A stretch of 64,000 nucleotides of DNA from Salipiger bermudensis (lineage in GTDB: Bacteria; Pseudomonadota; Alphaproteobacteria; Rhodobacterales; Rhodobacteraceae), in assembly GCF_019801965.1 (NCBI RefSeq), contig NZ_JAHVIA010000006.1, forward strand, positions 1 to 64,000, written 5' to 3'. The notes beneath the pieces are model-generated. The model did no database searches, had not been told where the DNA came from, and was given only the letters and a program-made list of their open reading frames with translations. This document shows, piece by piece, positions 11,690-20,484 of this stretch (its first letter is position 1; each line of letters opens with the position of its first letter). Both the position numbers and the translations under genes were made by a program.

Positions 11690-13708
11690 TCACTCTTCCG
11701 AGGGAGGCGGCAGCAGGTCGAGCGCCTCGCCGGTCAGCTCGCGGCGCATGATCTGCAGGTTCATATCGCCCGGGTTCTTCGCCAGCGCCTGCTCGACAAG
11801 CGCGCGGGCGCCGGGCGCGTCGCCGCTCGCCGCGGCAATGCGGATCTGCATGATCCAGGCATCGCGGAGCTGCGGGTCGAGCCGCGTCGCCTCTGCGAAG
11901 GCCCGACTGGCGGCGGACATGTTGCGCATGGTGAGCGCCATGCCGCCCAGCTGGAGATGGGTCTCGGGATAGTCGAGCCGGCTGGCCATCGCCGCCTGCC
12001 ACTCCGCGAAGGCATTGCGCAGCGCGCGCTCGTAGCGGCCGGGCATGTGGGCGATCGGCGCGTCGAGCATCGACTGGGCGGCGGCCATGCGGACCGAGCG
12101 CGAGGGGTCCGACAGCGATTTCATGAGACGCGGCGTCCGTTCCATCGCCGGGGCTGTGCGCTGAAGCTTCACGGCGGCGGTGCGCACCAGCGGATCGGGA
12201 TCGTGCAACAGCGCCTCCAGCGCCGCCGCGTCGGACGGGTCGCCCGCCTGCTCGAGCAGGTAGAGCGCCGTCGCGCGCACGATGCCGGACATCTCGCCAT
12301 CCTGCGACAGGCTGCGCAGCTGCGGTGCGGCGCGCTGCGGATCGCGACGGCCCTGCGCAAGCACCTCGCCGTAATGCGGGCCGCGATGGCGGCTCTCGGG
12401 GAACCAGTCTTCGAGTATTTCGGCGGCCCAGGACGCGCTCTGATCTTCGTGGCAGGTGGTGCAGGCATCGGGCGCGCCGGTCTCGGCGGCCAGGTCCGGA
12501 CGCGGGATGCGGAAGGAATGATCCGCCCGCCAGTCATTGCCCATGTAGACCCGTTCGGTCATGTGGCAGGCCTTGCATTCGGCCCCTGCCGAGCCTTGCG
12601 GGTGACGGCTGTGCCCGGGCCCGTCGAAGACCTGCAGCGGCAGCGAGGGAAACTCCGGATTGCCAGCCGGGCTGTGGCACTGGGTGCAGACCGCGTTGCC
12701 CTCCGCGACAAGCTCCGCCTCGTGCGGCAGGTGGCAATTCGAGCAGGTGACGCCCTTCTCGTGCATCTTCGACTGCAGGAACGAGCCGTAGACATAGACC
12801 TCGTCGAGGATCTGCCCGTCCGCCTCGTAGGCACCCTCGCGCAGCAGCGAGAGATTGTAGGTGTCGTGATAGGGGGTTCCGGGCACCGGGTTGCCGTCGA
12901 GATAGGGCTCGCGCCGCGAATGACAGCTGGCGCATTGCTCGACCAACTGCTCCGGCTGAGAGAGGTCGATCGTGAAGCCATAGGCCTCCGGCGGAGGCTC
13001 CCGGGTCGTCGCGAGGCGCTCGGCCCAGTCCGCATGCGCGCTGCCGGGGCCGTGGCAGGCTTCGCAGCCGACACCGATCTCCACCTGCGTCGAGGCGAAG
13101 CTCCGGGTCCGGGGATCGTAATTGGCCTCGAAGCCGGTGGCGTGGCAGGCGGCGCAGCGGCTGTTCCAGGTCTTGTAGGGCCCGGTCCAGTGCAGCCCGT
13201 CCTCCGGGCCGACGTTCTGATCGGGGTAGAGATGAAACCAGCCGCCCTTCTCCGTATCCCAGACCACGTCGAAGCTCTGAAGTCGGCCGGGCTCCGTCTC
13301 GAGGAGATATTGCTGCAGCGGCTCAACCCCGATCACCGAATGCACCTCGTATTCGGTGGTCACCTGATCGCGCTCGGTGACGCTGACCTGCGGCTTGCCG
13401 TCGGGGGAGAGCCGAAACCGCGCCTGCATGTCGCCAAGCGTGAACGCGGTGCCATCGAAATCCGCCGCGATGGTCTCGGGCGTTGCAGGGGTCCAGGCGA
13501 GCTGGTGGTGGGAGCCCGCCCAGGCCGCGCCGGCGTCGGTGTGGCAGGCGATGCAGCGCTCCGATCCAAGATACTCCTGCCCGATGGCGGGGGCGGCGAT
13601 CAGGACGAGCCATGCCGAGATCCAGGCCCGCAGAGCGCGGCGGGCCATCCCGGGCCGGGCTGTGGATCCGCTGCCTTTGCGGTAACGGGCTTTCGGGGTC
13701 TGTAACAT
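11690..13708 (-). CDS. Octaheme c-type cytochrome with HEAT/TPR-like C-terminal domain
   Basis: 672 residues from ATG 13708. ATG 13648 is an equally good start, since it begins exactly at the signal peptide MARRALRAWISAWLVLIAAP. Eight CxxCH haem motifs can be counted (first Cys at residues 52, 185, 215, 259, 322, 341, 378 and 416). The pairs around CSNCH/CTQCH resemble doubled-CXXCH and cytochrome c-554-like proteins. Residues about 455-545 look like HEAT repeats (DPDPLVRTAAVKLQ, DPSRSVRMAAAQSM) and 585-650 like TPRs. It should be an exported periplasmic electron-transfer protein or multihaem oxidoreductase. It stands alone on the minus strand, so its redox partner is not evident. Confidence 0.85.
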   Translation of the reverse strand: MLQTPKARYRKGSGSTARPGMARRALRAWISAWLVLIAAPAIGQEYLGSERCIACHTDAGAAWAGSHHQLAWTPATPETIAADFDGTAFTLGDMQARFRLSPDGKPQVSVTERDQVTTEYEVHSVIGVEPLQQYLLETEPGRLQSFDVVWDTEKGGWFHLYPDQNVGPEDGLHWTGPYKTWNSRCAACHATGFEANYDPRTRSFASTQVEIGVGCEACHGPGSAHADWAERLATTREPPPEAYGFTIDLSQPEQLVEQCASCHSRREPYLDGNPVPGTPYHDTYNLSLLREGAYEADGQILDEVYVYGSFLQSKMHEKGVTCSNCHLPHEAELVAEGNAVCTQCHSPAGNPEFPSLPLQVFDGPGHSRHPQGSAGAECKACHMTERVYMGNDWRADHSFRIPRPDLAAETGAPDACTTCHEDQSASWAAEILEDWFPESRHRGPHYGEVLAQGRRDPQRAAPQLRSLSQDGEMSGIVRATALYLLEQAGDPSDAAALEALLHDPDPLVRTAAVKLQRTAPAMERTPRLMKSLSDPSRSVRMAAAQSMLDAPIAHMPGRYERALRNAFAEWQAAMASRLDYPETHLQLGGMALTMRNMSAASRAFAEATRLDPQLRDAWIMQIRIAAASGDAPGARALVEQALAKNPGDMNLQIMRRELTGEALDLLPPPSEE

Positions 13709-13930
13709 GGGTCCCAATCGGCAAGGGCAAGGGCGGCGGCGCGATCGCACTCGTATCGCGCGAGTATGTGCAACTTATGACGCAAACAAAAGCCTGTCCT
13801 GCATCTGCGCCCAGCTTGGCGGCGGCCAGCGTCGCCGGCTTCCGGGGCACCGCCCGCCGCGCCGAGGAGGGCCGCGATGCCGTGGGACCGGCGTGGCTTG
13901 CGGAATGAAGATTGGACCCGCGTGCTGAAT

Positions 13931-13942
13931 ATTGTATAAAAT
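13931..13942. promoter_or_regulatory. Putative operator ATTGTATAAAAT upstream of the GntR gene
   Basis: Differs by one base from the perfect palindrome ATTGTATACAAT. It lies 49-60 bp before the regulator ATG, and an identical 12-mer is found at 14960-14971 before the catabolic operon. The placement suits autoregulation by an FCD-type GntR repressor. Confidence 0.6.
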
Positions 13943-13990
13943 AATTCTGCCGCCATGTCGGCCGCAGGATGATCCGGGAGCACCACGGGG

Positions 13991-14713
13991 ATGAAGCAAC
14001 CCAAGACCGCCGCCCCTCACGGGGCTCCTGTCCTCGAGGCCAGCACCGCCCCGCAGCGCGACAGCTACCCGACGCTGCACGCCCGCATTCTCGACAGCCT
14101 GCGCGAAGACATCCTCTCCGGCGCGCTGATCGAGGGCACCGCCCTGCGGCAGGACCAACTCGCCAGCCGATACGGCGCCAGCCGCATCCCGGTGCGCGAG
14201 GCGCTTCTGCAGCTCGAAGGCGAGGGGCTGGTGCGCCAGCAGGCCAATCGCGGCTATACCGTCTCGAAGCTCTCCCTTGCCGAAATCAGCGAGGAATTCG
14301 ACCTGCGGGCGATGCTGGAATCCGATCTCATCATGCGCGCCATTCCCTTCATGAAGCGGCAGCACCTGGCAGATGCACGCGAAGTGCTTGATAGGTTGGA
14401 AGGAAAAGGCGGGAAGATCGTGGACGCCCGCGAGTGGGGCGAGCAGAATTGGCTGTTCCACCGGCTGCTGCTCGAGCCGGCGGGGCGCGAGCGCACCTTG
14501 CGCATCATCCACAACCTGCACCGCAGCGGCGGGCGCTACGTGCGCATGCACATGAGCCTCACGGATCGCACCAAGGAAGGCGCGGACCGCGAACACCGCA
14601 AGCTCCTGCGGGCCTGCGCCGAGCGCGACGTGCACGAGGCGCGCCGGGTGATGGCCGAGCATATCCTGCTGGCGCGGGACGAACTGCTCGTGGTGCTCGG
14701 CAACCGGCGCTAA
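13991..14713 (+). CDS. GntR-family transcriptional regulator, FCD (FadR/VanR-type) subfamily
   Basis: 240 residues. An N-terminal winged helix-turn-helix spans about residues 30-95 (LRQDQLASRYGASRIPVREA, then the wing NRGYTVSKLS). The all-helical FCD ligand domain spans about 100-225, with the usual histidines in FHRLLL, DREHRKLL and AEHILL that bind a metal near a carboxylate effector. Members usually repress uptake and catabolic operons and are released by a pathway metabolite. The next operon on the same strand (cupin through SDR, including a TRAP transporter) is the obvious target, supported by the identical 12-mer in front of both. The effector is unknown. Confidence 0.92.
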   Translation: MKQPKTAAPHGAPVLEASTAPQRDSYPTLHARILDSLREDILSGALIEGTALRQDQLASRYGASRIPVREALLQLEGEGLVRQQANRGYTVSKLSLAEISEEFDLRAMLESDLIMRAIPFMKRQHLADAREVLDRLEGKGGKIVDAREWGEQNWLFHRLLLEPAGRERTLRIIHNLHRSGGRYVRMHMSLTDRTKEGADREHRKLLRACAERDVHEARRVMAEHILLARDELLVVLGNRR

Positions 14714-15099
14714 ACGACGCGCCCGGATCTCGGTCCGCATTGCCTTTAGGCGAAAGCTCCTGCGAAGAACGCGTCACGACCAGCGCCTCCGCGCGGTGGA
14801 ATCCTTGCACCCGGCGCGTGGAGCGGGCGAAGATGTGGATTTGAACAGTGTATTTAGGCGCTGGATCCAGCACGAACCTCGCTAACTGCCCAATATTCGT
14901 GCCAAAACCTGCATCTTCCGCATTCTTTTCGGCCGAGCTCCGCGAATCTCTTCCGGCAGATTGTATAAAATGTAGTGTCGGCCCAACGGTCGGACCGCTG
15001 TCGTGCCCCGGTGATCAACGCGGGCCAGCGCAGCATCCGACCCTCGCACACAGACCTGTCGCGCCGGACTACGGCGGATACATCCAAGGAAGAGACATC
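14714..15099 (+). other. 386-bp leader region of the catabolic/TRAP operon
   Basis: No gene is supported here. It holds the operator-like 12-mer (14960-14971) about 130 bp before the cupin ATG. A moderately AT-rich patch near 14840-14860 could belong to a promoter, but I cannot assign -35/-10 elements with confidence. Confidence 0.5.
14960..14971. promoter_or_regulatory. Putative operator ATTGTATAAAAT upstream of the cupin/TRAP operon
   Basis: Identical to 13931-13942 and again one mismatch from a perfect palindrome. It is proposed as the binding site of the GntR protein encoded at 13991-14713. Confidence 0.6.
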
Positions 15100-15486
15100 A
15101 TGACCGTCCTCAAGCACGACCCGACCGACACCGAGCTCTGGCGCGATGGCGTCAAGACCGAGATGCGGGTCTCGGCGCTGAACGGGGCCTACCAGCTCTG
15201 CATCTTCGAGCAGTGGTGCGACCACGGGCTCGGCGCTCCGATCCATGAGCACGCGGTTGAAGAGGTGCTGGAAGTGATTGGCGGAACTGCGGAAATCTGG
15301 CTCGACGACGAGACCATGATCGTCACCGCGAACCAGTCGGTGCTGATCCCGCGCGGCGCAATGCACGGCTTCAAGAATATCGGCGACGATATCCTGCACG
15401 TTCGCGCCACGCTCGCCGCGGCGGTCTTCGAGGCCAGCTACGACGACCGCGCCGAACTGTCGCGCCGCTATTCGCCGAAAGCCTGA
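15100..15486 (+). CDS. Small single-domain cupin protein
   Basis: 128 residues from ATG 15100; an AAGGAAGAG stretch ends about 4 bases upstream and serves as the ribosome site. It is a single cupin barrel. Motif 1 is PIHEHAVEEVLEVIGG, with the HxH...E metal ligands, and motif 2 is IPRGAMHGF, with the remaining His. Small cupins in catabolic operons act as isomerases, dioxygenases or lactone/enol-handling enzymes, but the sequence alone does not decide which. It is the first gene of an operon that continues with two dehydrogenases and a TRAP transporter, so it most likely acts on the imported acid or a derivative. Confidence 0.85.
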   Translation: MTVLKHDPTDTELWRDGVKTEMRVSALNGAYQLCIFEQWCDHGLGAPIHEHAVEEVLEVIGGTAEIWLDDETMIVTANQSVLIPRGAMHGFKNIGDDILHVRATLAAAVFEASYDDRAELSRRYSPKA

Positions 15487-15519
15487 ACGGTGAGCAAGGG
15501 CGATCAGAGGCCGGACCAG

Positions 15520-16470
15520 ATGACCTTCCGCAAAATCGCGATCCTCGGCTCGGGCGTCATCGGCGCGTCCTGGGCGATTGTATACGCCCGCTCCGGCTGC
15601 GACGTCGCGATCTACGAGCGCAGTGACGCATTCCGCGACAGCGCGATGGCGCGCCTGAAAGCCAGCCTCGAAAGTTCGGCCTCGCTGCTGCGCGAGGGGG
15701 AGAGCATCGACGACGTGCTTGCCCGCATCAGCCTGCACGAGCCGCTCGAGGCGGCGGTCTCGGGGGCCGGGTTCGTGCACGAGTGCATCGAGGAGAAGCT
15801 CGAGAGCAAGATCCAGATCTTCGCGGCGCTTGATGAGGCCGCCGCGCCGGATGCGATCCTCGCCAGCACCACGTCGAGCTTCCCGGTGTCGCATTTCGCC
15901 TCGGATCTCGCCTGCCGCGACCGCTGCATCATCGTCCACCCGGCGACCCCGCCGCACCTGCTGCCGGTGACCGAGATCTGCCCCGCCCCCTTCACCTCCG
16001 CGGAGGTGAGCGACCGGACCACCGCCTTCATGCGCGCGTGCGGCCAGATCCCGGTGCGCATCAAGAAGGAGGTCGAGGGCTTCGTGCTGAACCGCATGCA
16101 GGCGGCGCTGCTGGTGGAGATGCTGACCCTGCTGCGCGAGGACCTGATCGACGCGCGCGACATCGACGCCATCATCAGCGAGGGGTTCGGCCTCCGCTGG
16201 GCCTTCCTCGGACCGTTCGAGGGGGTCGACCTGAACGCCCCCGGCGGCATCCGCCAGTATCTCGAACGCTACGGCTTCCTGTCGCGCGATCGCGGCCGCG
16301 AATACGGGCTCGGCGACGTGCTGCCGCCCGAAACCATCGACACGCTACACGAATACGCCCGCAGCCGCATCCCGCTCGAGGCGCTGCCGGAGAAGGTGGC
16401 GTGGCGCGATGAATCGATCCTCGCCCTCCGGGCGCTCAAGGCCGAGCGCGGCAGCGTGGACAGGGCATGA
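15520..16470 (+). CDS. 3-hydroxyacyl-CoA dehydrogenase-family NAD-dependent dehydrogenase (L-carnitine/L-gulonate dehydrogenase type)
   Basis: 316 residues from ATG 15520, chosen because AGAGG lies about 10 bases upstream; a GTG at 15490 would add ten residues. The N-terminal Rossmann fold carries GSGVIGASW, and HPATPPHLLPVTEI matches the HP(x)NPPHLLPxxE active-site region shared by L-carnitine dehydrogenase, L-gulonate 3-dehydrogenase and lambda-crystallin. The C-terminal helical domain begins about residue 180 (EVEGFVLNRMQAALLVE). It should oxidise a secondary hydroxyl on a carboxylate without CoA. The stop overlaps the start of the aspartate dehydrogenase-like gene by four bases. Confidence 0.88.
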   Translation: MTFRKIAILGSGVIGASWAIVYARSGCDVAIYERSDAFRDSAMARLKASLESSASLLREGESIDDVLARISLHEPLEAAVSGAGFVHECIEEKLESKIQIFAALDEAAAPDAILASTTSSFPVSHFASDLACRDRCIIVHPATPPHLLPVTEICPAPFTSAEVSDRTTAFMRACGQIPVRIKKEVEGFVLNRMQAALLVEMLTLLREDLIDARDIDAIISEGFGLRWAFLGPFEGVDLNAPGGIRQYLERYGFLSRDRGREYGLGDVLPPETIDTLHEYARSRIPLEALPEKVAWRDESILALRALKAERGSVDRA

Positions 16471-17261
16471 GCTTGCCAGCCGGGAATACGCCGCTGCGGG
16501 TCGGGCTGATCGGCTTCGGCGCCATCGGCCGCTCGGTCGCCACGCTGCTGCCCGCGGGCGCCGCGCTCGGCGTGCTGACGCGCCACCGCCCCGACGCGCT
16601 GCCAGCCGGTGCCGAGGCGCTTGCCGACCTTGAGGCGCTGCTGGGCTGGGGCCCGGACGTGGTCATCGAGGCGGCCTCGGCCGAGGCCTTCGCAAACGCC
16701 GCGCCGGCCTGCCTCGCGCGCGGCATCGATGTCGTCGCGGCGTCGGTCGGGGCGCTGCAGGACAGCGCTCTTCTCGAGCGCATCGTCGCGACCTGCGACA
16801 AGGCCGGCAGCCGGCTGGTGGTGCCCGCGGGCGCTGTTGGCGGGCTCGACCATATCGCCGCCGCGGCGCTGCATCCCGGGACCACCGTGACCTATGTCTC
16901 GCGCAAGCCGCCCGCCGCATGGACCGCCGAACTCGACGCGATGGGCCAGACCGAGGCCGCGAGCCGCGGCGAGGTCAGCCTCTACGAGGGCGATGCCCGC
17001 GAGGCGGCGGCCCGCTACCCGCGCAACCTCAATGCCGGGCTCACCATCGCGCTCGCCGCCGGGTTTGACCGCGTCCGCGTGCGTGTCGTCGCCGACCCGG
17101 GCGTGGCGCGCAACACCCACGAGATCCTCATCTCCGGCCCGCTCGGCACCAGCACCATGAGCTTCTGCAACACGCCCGACCCGGCCAATCCAAAGACTTC
17201 CGCGATCACCGCCTACAGCCTCGTCGCGGCCACGCTGCGGCGGTTCGGAGCGTTGCAATGA
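16467..17261 (+). CDS. nadX: L-aspartate dehydrogenase-like protein
   Basis: 264 residues, the normal family length. The N-terminal dinucleotide fold has GFGAIGRSV. The substrate domain has VPAGAVGGLDHIAAAAL and the conserved NLNAGLTIALAAGFD stretch, followed by VVADPGVARNTHEI. NadX oxidatively deaminates L-aspartate to iminoaspartate or runs in reverse. Here it is co-transcribed (ATGA overlap) with a hydroxyacid dehydrogenase and a TRAP transporter rather than with nadA/nadC, so a catabolic role on an amino- or imino-dicarboxylate is more likely than NAD synthesis. The symbol reflects the family and is not proof of function. Confidence 0.85.
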   Translation: MSLPAGNTPLRVGLIGFGAIGRSVATLLPAGAALGVLTRHRPDALPAGAEALADLEALLGWGPDVVIEAASAEAFANAAPACLARGIDVVAASVGALQDSALLERIVATCDKAGSRLVVPAGAVGGLDHIAAAALHPGTTVTYVSRKPPAAWTAELDAMGQTEAASRGEVSLYEGDAREAAARYPRNLNAGLTIALAAGFDRVRVRVVADPGVARNTHEILISGPLGTSTMSFCNTPDPANPKTSAITAYSLVAATLRRFGALQ

Positions 17262-17346
17262 CGCCTTCGGCTGGGCCGCCCTTTCAGCGGCCCGCCGCAA
17301 CCAGAACTCATACCATAACCAACAGATCCAACAGGAGACCCCAACC

Positions 17347-18402
17347 ATGAAGACACTGGCGAACACCACCGCCGCCGCGGCCCTTGCCATCGGCCTCGCC
17401 GCCACCGGCGCCGCGGCGCAGGATACCGTCGAGCTGAGCATGGCCACGCCCTGGGCCGGCGGGCACTGGCTCGAGATCGGTGCAAACAGCTACGCCGAGA
17501 ACGTCGCCGCGCTGACCGAAGGCCGTGTCACCATCAACGTCTTCCCCGCCGGCGCGCTCGGGCCGGCGCTCGACGTCACCGAGACCGTGCAGATGGGCAT
17601 CGCCGACATGGGCCATGCCTGGGGCGGCTACGATTGGTCGGTCGACCGCACCAGCGCGCTCTTCGGCGGCTGGCCGGGTGGTCCGACCCCCGAGGAATAC
17701 ATGATGTGGCTCTACAACGGCAACGGCCTGGAGCTCTGGAAGGAGTGGCGCGCCGACGTGTTCGACGTCGTCGCCATCCCCTGCGGCGTGACCGAGACCG
17801 AGGTCTTCATGCACTCGCACAAGAAGGTGCAGACGCCCGAGGATCTGCAGGGGCTGAAGCTGCGCACCTCCTCGGCCTGGGCCGAGATTGCCCCCAAGCT
17901 GGGCGTGTCGACCGTCACCCTGCCGGGCTCCGAGGTGTTCTCGGCGCTGGAGCGCCAGGTCGTCGACGCGATCGAATGGGGCGGCCCGGGCGGCAACATG
18001 CAGGAAGGCTTCGACAAGATCGCACCCTACATGATGATGCCGGGCGTGCACTCGCGCGCTGCCGTGCATGACTGCATCTTCAACGAAGCCGCCTGGGACA
18101 AGATCTCGGATGGCGATAAGGCGCTGATGGAAATCGCCGGCCGCCTGACCATGCTCGACACCTATCTCGGCTATGCCGAGAACGACCTCGTTGCCTTTGA
18201 GAAGCTGAAGGAGGAGTCGCCGGTCGAGATGGTGCAGATCGACCAGAGCCTCGTCGAGGCGGCCACCGAGGCGTCCAACGAATGGGCGAGCGAGCAATCC
18301 GCCGAGAACGAGTGGTTCAAGCGCGTCTTCGAAGACCAGTCCGCCTTCCTCGAAGGTCTGTCGGGCCTCTCCGAGTTCCGCTTCGCGCCCGGCTCGCGCT
18401 AA
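17347..18402 (+). CDS. dctP: TRAP transporter solute-binding protein (DctP family)
   Basis: 351 residues from ATG 17347 with AGGAG upstream. Signal peptide at residues 1-24 (MKTLANTTAAAALAIGL, cleaved after AAA). The mature protein has the DctP pattern: ELSMATPWAGGHW at the start, then the strand LKLRTSSAWAEIAPKLGV that contains the conserved carboxylate-binding Arg (LRTS). VDAIEWGGPGGNMQEGFDKI follows. It captures an organic acid in the periplasm for the DctQM membrane pair encoded next. The EWGGP signature is typical of binding proteins for 2-oxo acids such as lactate, pyruvate or alpha-ketoacids, so the ligand may be of that class (inference). Confidence 0.93.
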   Translation: MKTLANTTAAAALAIGLAATGAAAQDTVELSMATPWAGGHWLEIGANSYAENVAALTEGRVTINVFPAGALGPALDVTETVQMGIADMGHAWGGYDWSVDRTSALFGGWPGGPTPEEYMMWLYNGNGLELWKEWRADVFDVVAIPCGVTETEVFMHSHKKVQTPEDLQGLKLRTSSAWAEIAPKLGVSTVTLPGSEVFSALERQVVDAIEWGGPGGNMQEGFDKIAPYMMMPGVHSRAAVHDCIFNEAAWDKISDGDKALMEIAGRLTMLDTYLGYAENDLVAFEKLKEESPVEMVQIDQSLVEAATEASNEWASEQSAENEWFKRVFEDQSAFLEGLSGLSEFRFAPGSR

Positions 18403-18418
18403 GCCTTCAAGCCGTCCA

Positions 18419-18441
18419 GGCGCGCCCCGTCGCGGCGCGCC
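18419..18441 (+). terminator. Hairpin between dctP and dctQ
   Basis: GGCGCGCC (18419-18426), a 7-nt loop and GGCGCGCC (18434-18441), extendable by TCC/GGA around a bulge. No T-tract follows. The position suits an mRNA-stabilising or partially attenuating hairpin that raises binding-protein level over the permease. Confidence 0.6.
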
Positions 18442-18569
18442 GGACACCGCAATTTCATGACACGACCGGCGCTGGCGGCCCGACCGCTGGCGCTTCCATC
18501 CGCGTATCGGCGCGGGCGGCGCGCCGCGGCGTGCCCCAGGCGCCGAGCCATGCCCAGGGGAGTTCCACC

Positions 18570-19115
18570 TTGAGGACCCTGATCTCACTCATCGAAACCA
18601 TCTCGCTCTGGACCGGGCGGCTCGCCGCGTTGCTGCTGGTGCCCTTGGTCTTTGCCATGGTCTACGAAGTGGTCAGCCGCTACGTCTTTGCCGCGCCGAC
18701 CCAGTGGGCCTTCGAGATCAGCTACATGCTCATGGGCACGATCTTCACGCTGGGGCTGTCCTACTGCCTGCGCAACGACGCGCATGTGAATGTCGACATC
18801 CTTCCCTCGATCCTGCCCCGCCGCGCCAACGCGGTGATCGAGGTGCTGGCCTATGGCGGCATGACCGTCGTTCTGGTCTGGCTTACGATCACGCTGGGCG
18901 AGGGCGTGGCCCGCACCTACCGCACCGGTGAGGGCTCGGGCCTGTCGGCCTGGAACCCGCAGGTCTGGCCGTTCCGGCTGGTCTACACCATCGGCTTCGC
19001 ACTGTTCACGCTGCAGGTCTTCGGGCGGCTTCTGGAGGCGCTGCTTGTGCTGTTCGGCGGCACCCCGCCCAAGCACCCGGAAGCGACAACCGACGAGCAG
19101 GCGGGGGCGGCGTAA
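18570..19115 (+). CDS. dctQ: TRAP transporter small permease (DctQ family)
   Basis: 181 residues from TTG 18570. This start is chosen because AGGGGAG sits 7 bases upstream and no in-frame ATG gives a normal N-terminus; longer in-frame extensions run back into dctP. Four membrane segments are visible at about residues 13-35, 48-68, 90-112 and 130-155, with the family motif ISRY-like VSRYVFAAPTQWAFEIS after the first. It pairs with DctM in the Na+-driven uptake of the DctP ligand. Its stop overlaps the dctM start (TAATG). Confidence 0.88.
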   Translation: MRTLISLIETISLWTGRLAALLLVPLVFAMVYEVVSRYVFAAPTQWAFEISYMLMGTIFTLGLSYCLRNDAHVNVDILPSILPRRANAVIEVLAYGGMTVVLVWLTITLGEGVARTYRTGEGSGLSAWNPQVWPFRLVYTIGFALFTLQVFGRLLEALLVLFGGTPPKHPEATTDEQAGAA

Positions 19116-20425
19116 TGGGTGATGCAGTCCTTCTGATGTTCCCGGCGCTGATCGTCCTGATCGCGCTCGGCATCCCGATCGCCTTCTCGATGGTGCTGGT
19201 GGCCAGCGTCTTCGGCTTCATCCGCTTCGAGGAGATCGTCTTCCGCCAGTTCGCACAGCGGGTCGACGAGGTTGCCTCCAACTACGTGCTCGGCGCGATC
19301 CCCCTCTTCATCTTCATGGGCGCGATCCTCGAGCGCGCCGGCATCGCCGAACGCCTGTTCGACGCGATCTACATGTGGACCCGGCGCCTGCCCGGCGGTC
19401 TTGCCATCGCGGCGCTCGTCATGTGCACCATCTTTGCCGCCGCCTCGGGTGTGGTCGGCGCCACCGAGACGCTGGTGGGGATGCTGGCGATCCCGGCGAT
19501 GCTCAAGCGCAAGTATGACAATTCCCTGATCGCGGGCACGATCTGCGCCGGCGGCTCGCTGGGCACGGTGATCCCGCCCTCGATCCCGGTGATCGTCTTG
19601 GCGCCGATCATGACCCTCCCGGTGGGCGATCTCATGGCCGGCATCCTGGTGCCCGGCCTGATGATGGCGGGGATGTTCTCGCTCTACATCATCATCTCGG
19701 CCACGCTGAAACCCTCGCTCGCGCCGCGCGACACCGATCCCGACCCGTTCACCATGGGCGAGAAGATCCGTTTCACCCTCAAGGCGCTGGTGCCGCCGGT
19801 GGTGCTCATCGCGCTGGTGCTTGGCACCCTGTTCAGCGGCCTCGCGACGCCCACCGAAGCCGCCGCCTGCGGCTCTGCCGGGGTCCTGTTCCTGGCGCTC
19901 TGCTACGGCAAGCTGAACTTCAAGATGGTGCTCGACGCCTCGCTGCAGACCGTCTCGCTGACCGCGATGATCCTCGCCATCGTGCTGGCCGGGGTGATGT
20001 TCTCGGGCGTGCTTTTCGCCTCGGGCGGGATGATGGCGATCCGCGGCTTCCTCGACAGCTTCGGGTTCGGCACCGCTGGCGTGATCGCGCTGATCCTGAT
20101 CATCACCTTCATCCTCGGCTTCGCCGTCGAGCTGACCTCGATCGTGCTGATCATGACCTCGATCTCGGTGCCGATCCTGAAGCTCTACGATGTTGATCTG
20201 CTGTGGTTCTCCATCGTGTTCCTGATCACCCTGCAGACCAGCTACCTGACCCCGCCGATGGCGCCGTCGATCTTCTATCTCAGGGCCATCGCCCCGCCGA
20301 CGATGACGCTCAAGCAGATGTATTGGGGGGTCATTCCCTTCATCCTCTGCCAGCTCATCGTGCTGGCGCTGGTCATCACCTTCCCCGAGCTGGCGACCTG
20401 GATGCCAAAGCTGATCTACGGCTGA
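19115..20425 (+). CDS. dctM: TRAP transporter large permease (DctM family)
   Basis: 436 residues, the usual DctM length, with about twelve hydrophobic segments. Typical elements are IPLFIFMGAILERAGIAERL and the GSLGTVIPPSIPVIVLAPIM loop with its IPPS motif. LFSGLATPTEAAACG forms the second internal-repeat hallmark, and SYLTPPMAPSIFYL lies near the C-terminus. It forms the transport channel with DctQ. The first codon overlaps the dctQ stop, so expression is coupled. Confidence 0.95.
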   Translation: MGDAVLLMFPALIVLIALGIPIAFSMVLVASVFGFIRFEEIVFRQFAQRVDEVASNYVLGAIPLFIFMGAILERAGIAERLFDAIYMWTRRLPGGLAIAALVMCTIFAAASGVVGATETLVGMLAIPAMLKRKYDNSLIAGTICAGGSLGTVIPPSIPVIVLAPIMTLPVGDLMAGILVPGLMMAGMFSLYIIISATLKPSLAPRDTDPDPFTMGEKIRFTLKALVPPVVLIALVLGTLFSGLATPTEAAACGSAGVLFLALCYGKLNFKMVLDASLQTVSLTAMILAIVLAGVMFSGVLFASGGMMAIRGFLDSFGFGTAGVIALILIITFILGFAVELTSIVLIMTSISVPILKLYDVDLLWFSIVFLITLQTSYLTPPMAPSIFYLRAIAPPTMTLKQMYWGVIPFILCQLIVLALVITFPELATWMPKLIYG

Positions 20426-20484
20426 TCCGTGCCCTCGCCGGCCACCGCTCGCAAGCGCCCCTCACACACAGGACCGACACCCGC

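Noticed and set aside
15574-15590. Third ATTGTATAC-like half-site inside the dehydrogenase gene
   Set aside because: Only part of the 12-mer matches and it lies within coding sequence, so it is probably a chance match.
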